64,000 nt of DNA from Actinomycetes bacterium (GTDB lineage Bacteria > Auribacterota > JAJCYG01): contig JAJCYG010000036.1 in NCBI GenBank assembly GCA_029263055.1, positions 102,912-166,911 of the forward strand. The letters are read 5' to 3'. Position numbers and translations under genes: made by a program. Under the pieces are notes generated by a model that was given only the letters and a program-made list of their open reading frames with translations, did not search any database and was not told the DNA's origin. Positions within the stretch are counted from its first letter, which is position 1. Each line of letters begins with the position of its first letter. Positions 60,628 to 64,000 of the stretch are shown in pieces.

Positions 60628-61372
60628 TCAATTTTTACTTGTCGTGGTCATTTGTGTGATTGTATTAAAAATCATTTTCGCAGAGATTTATTTTAAAAAA
60701 GGAGCTGTTTATTTAAACGGCTATCAACCTCAAACAAGTCAAGTTGAGAAGCTAAAAAGAAACTTATTCTTATCTGAACTAAAATTAATGGAACGGCGGA
60801 TTGAACGAGATATTTTATCTCGTGAGTTAAATAAGTTCATTGGTCAAAAAGAATTAGAAACATATGTTGGAGAGAATGGGTTTAACAGTTTTTTATCTGA
60901 TGACGGGATAGCGGCTCTTTATCAGATTTACGTTGAAGAAGGGGGCGATTTAAGCGAAGAAGGGCTTCGCCGGTTCTTTGCTCTATTAAAGGAAAATAAA
61001 GGCTTATTGTTGCAATCAAAAAGACCTGTTTCAGCCTTGGTCTCAGAAGATGGTTCTCTTCCATTTGTGAACACTCTGGATCAAAAACGTCAAGCTAATA
61101 CGCCATTATATATTTCAAAAGCAACCATTTCAGATGGGGCCTCTTTATTATCATTAATGGAAGAGCCTCTTGTTTCTGTGGTTGAGTTTAGGGGAGCGGA
61201 TCCTTTTGGTGTGCAGGGTGGGTTGATTGCCACTTTTATAAAAGAAGCGATCAAGACAATCTTTGATATTATGGCGCTCATTTTAATGAACAAAGAGCTC
61301 TTTTTAATTCTTGGTATTTTTATGGCGCTTGTGATTGGTTTTATTGTGCTCTATTCAATGCATTTCCGATAA
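60611..61372 (+). CDS. Membrane protein of unknown function inside the biotin operon (253 aa)
   Basis: One N-terminal membrane helix (FLLVVVICVIVLKIIFAEIYF), a soluble region of about 160 residues with a charged helical segment (LSELKLMERRIERDILSRELNKFI) and a mixed part, then a C-terminal hydrophobic hairpin (IKTIFDIMALILM; FLILGIFMALVIGFIVLY). No family recognised. ATG 60611 lies inside the bioA end and overlaps it by 17 bases, so it is coupled to bioA. Nothing in it suggests a biotin enzyme; it may be a transport or membrane-anchored helper. Confidence 0.68.
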   Translation: MDFTRNQFLLVVVICVIVLKIIFAEIYFKKGAVYLNGYQPQTSQVEKLKRNLFLSELKLMERRIERDILSRELNKFIGQKELETYVGENGFNSFLSDDGIAALYQIYVEEGGDLSEEGLRRFFALLKENKGLLLQSKRPVSALVSEDGSLPFVNTLDQKRQANTPLYISKATISDGASLLSLMEEPLVSVVEFRGADPFGVQGGLIATFIKEAIKTIFDIMALILMNKELFLILGIFMALVIGFIVLYSMHFR

Positions 61373-61416
61373 ATCACTTCTTGGGTCGGTCTGACTAATT
61401 AGGTTAAAGTAGATAA

Positions 61417-62922
<1,506 letters not shown>

Positions 62923-62948
<26 letters not shown>

Positions 62949-63297
62949 GAAGCTTATTGAGAATAGACCGAATCTCTTCAACAGAGAAAGGTTTGGCAAT
63001 CACACCTTGAACATGAGGGGCGATCTGTTTGCCAACAGGGGTTTGGGTGTAAGCACTCACGAGCACAATCTTAGGTTTTTCTGCATAATCTTTAAGCTCT
63101 TCAACCACTTGATCCCCTTCCATATCAGGCATTTTAATGTCTAAAAAGGCGAGGTCATACTTCTTTTCTTTGATCTTCTCGATCCCTTCTCTGCCATTAT
63201 GGGCTTCTTCGATCTCAAGGTCTGGGTAGCCCTTAAGAATCATGCGCAAAGAAAATCGAACTGGGAGCTCATCATCTATGATTAGTATCTGGTGCAT
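62923..63297 (-). CDS. Single-domain response regulator (CheY-like)
   Basis: A 124-residue receiver domain: acidic pair in LIIDDELPVRFSLR, phospho-acceptor Asp in LAFLDIKMPDMEGDQV, Ser/Thr in VLVSAYT and Lys in VIAKPFS. No output domain. The start is the CAT at 63295-63297 (MHQILIIDDE), with no Shine-Dalgarno; a promoter ends 8 bases upstream. The partner kinase is unknown. The kinase-like protein at 2.2-3 kb lacks the phospho-acceptor His, so it is not an obvious donor. Confidence 0.9.
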
Positions 63298-63305
63298 AGC
63301 GGAAC

Positions 63306-63333
63306 AGTTTAATGGATTTTGACTGGTTTTCAA
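63306..63333 (-). promoter_or_regulatory. Candidate promoter for a leaderless response-regulator mRNA
   Basis: Minus strand: TTGAAA (63328-63333), 16-base spacer, TAAACT (63306-63311), 8 bases to ATG 63297. No Shine-Dalgarno. Confidence 0.42.
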
Positions 63334-63400
63334 GGGAAAAATGAACTAAAATTTATTTTTAATCATTGAACGAGAAAACATTAGAGGTAAAGGACCGATT

Positions 63401-64000
63401 ATGAGCACAGCCACAAAAGTAGCCACCATTGAATGGAAAGAGAATAAATGTATCTTAGTCGATCAGACACGACTTCCTTTGGATATTGTTTTTTTAGAAT
63501 GTGAAACAGCTGAACAAGTGTGGGCTGCGATCAAACGCCTTTCAGTAAGAGGAGCTCCTGCGATTGGGATTGCCGGTGCGTATGGCCTTTACTTGGGAGT
63601 GGCGCAATCCAAAGTAACTGATTTTGATTCCTTCTTAAAAGAAGTAAACAAAGTGGGAGACTATTTGATTGATGCGCGGCCAACGGCTGTGAACTTGAGT
63701 TGGGCAGTGGAGCGGGTGATTGCCTTAGTCAAACAGAATGCCAATGAATCGGTTGAAGCAATCAAAGAAAAAATGCTTCAAGAAGCCCATGTGATTTTAG
63801 AAGAAGACCGACAAATGTGTCGCCAAATTGGTGAGCATGCTGCCGCTCTTTTTCAAGATGGGGATGGGGTGCTCACACATTGTAATGCAGGTGGCTTGGC
63901 TACTGCAGAATATGGAACCGCGCTTTCTGGGCTGTTCCGTGCTAAAGAACTAGGAAAAAATTTACATGTGTTTGCTGATGAGACCCGTCCGTTATTGCAG
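63401..64000 (+). CDS. mtnA: Methylthioribose-1-phosphate isomerase MtnA, N-terminal part
   Basis: The first 200 codons are present and the gene runs off the window. The enzyme isomerises 5-methylthioribose-1-phosphate to the ribulose form in methionine salvage. Motifs: SVRGAPAIGIAGAYG, DARPTAVNL, LTHCNAGGLATAEYG with the catalytic Cys, and DETRPLLQ. A purine-rich AGAGGTAAAGGA precedes ATG 63401. It belongs functionally with the SAM-dependent metabolism controlled by the riboswitch at 18 kb, though that operon is far away. Confidence 0.95.
   Translation, partial: MSTATKVATIEWKENKCILVDQTRLPLDIVFLECETAEQVWAAIKRLSVRGAPAIGIAGAYGLYLGVAQSKVTDFDSFLKEVNKVGDYLIDARPTAVNLSWAVERVIALVKQNANESVEAIKEKMLQEAHVILEEDRQMCRQIGEHAAALFQDGDGVLTHCNAGGLATAEYGTALSGLFRAKELGKNLHVFADETRPLLQ

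Overview
The window reads as a bacterial chromosome segment of low to moderate GC, with tightly packed genes and no mobile elements, tRNAs, rRNAs or CRISPR arrays that I could see. The gene content suggests a Gram-negative respiring bacterium of the PVC/Omnitrophota (OP3) type. The evidence is an aa3-type cytochrome oxidase with its haem A genes, a futalosine-type menaquinone locus, a PEP-CTERM protein, HflK/HflC, very large exported proteins carrying Ser/Thr kinase domains, and exported proteins sharing an (L/I)(A/S)P motif just after the signal peptide. The phylum is an inference, not something the sequence proves.

Layout. 1-1.5 kb: ctaA (partial), ctaB and a ctaM-like gene for haem A and oxidase maturation. 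1.5-3.8 kb: a small exported protein with a near-perfect promoter and terminator, an unknown protein, a histidine-kinase-like protein lacking the phospho-acceptor His, and an SGNH hydrolase. 3.8-18 kb: three large exported proteins, namely a 2878-residue double kinase/TPR/repeat protein, a protein with an alpha/beta-hydrolase-like domain that has lost its nucleophile, and a helical-repeat plus HExxH protein. 18-24 kb: a SAM-I riboswitch followed by a seven-gene sulfur operon (ThrC-like, MoaD-NIL fusion, CysM-like, JAMM protease, APS kinase, PHP phosphatase, ATP sulfurylase) closed by a strong terminator. This resembles protein-thiocarboxylate cysteine synthesis. 24-30 kb: a PEP-CTERM propeller protein and the cytochrome oxidase operon ctaD-E-F, two micro-ORFs, ctaC and sco. 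30-33 kb: an endonuclease Q-like protein and another exported kinase. 33-38 kb: mqnL, a small exported protein, mqnM, mqnP, mqnA and mqnC. 38-40 kb: hflK-hflC. 40-48 kb: a duplicated-repeat exported protein, a tandem glycoside hydrolase, and a minus-strand operon of MscS, a sugar-binding lipoprotein and a seven-blade propeller. 48-55 kb: a giant GGDEF sensor and two exported unknowns. 55-62 kb: a second orphan sugar-binding lipoprotein, and a biotin operon (SDR, KAS, bioF, bioA, a membrane protein, bioD) behind a textbook BirA operator. 62-64 kb: a CPBP protease, a CheY-like regulator and the start of mtnA.

The ctaA-B-M genes, ctaD-F operon, sco and menaquinone genes together support aerobic respiration with menaquinone. 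The sulfur operon, mtnA and biotin operon are assimilatory. The most notable lineage features are the exported (pseudo)kinase-type proteins and the MoaD-NIL/JAMM arrangement. A recurring pattern across the window is a sigma70-like -10 box placed 6-9 bases before the start codon with no Shine-Dalgarno sequence, which suggests that about ten genes here are transcribed as leaderless mRNAs. All functional calls come from reading the sequence, without database searches.
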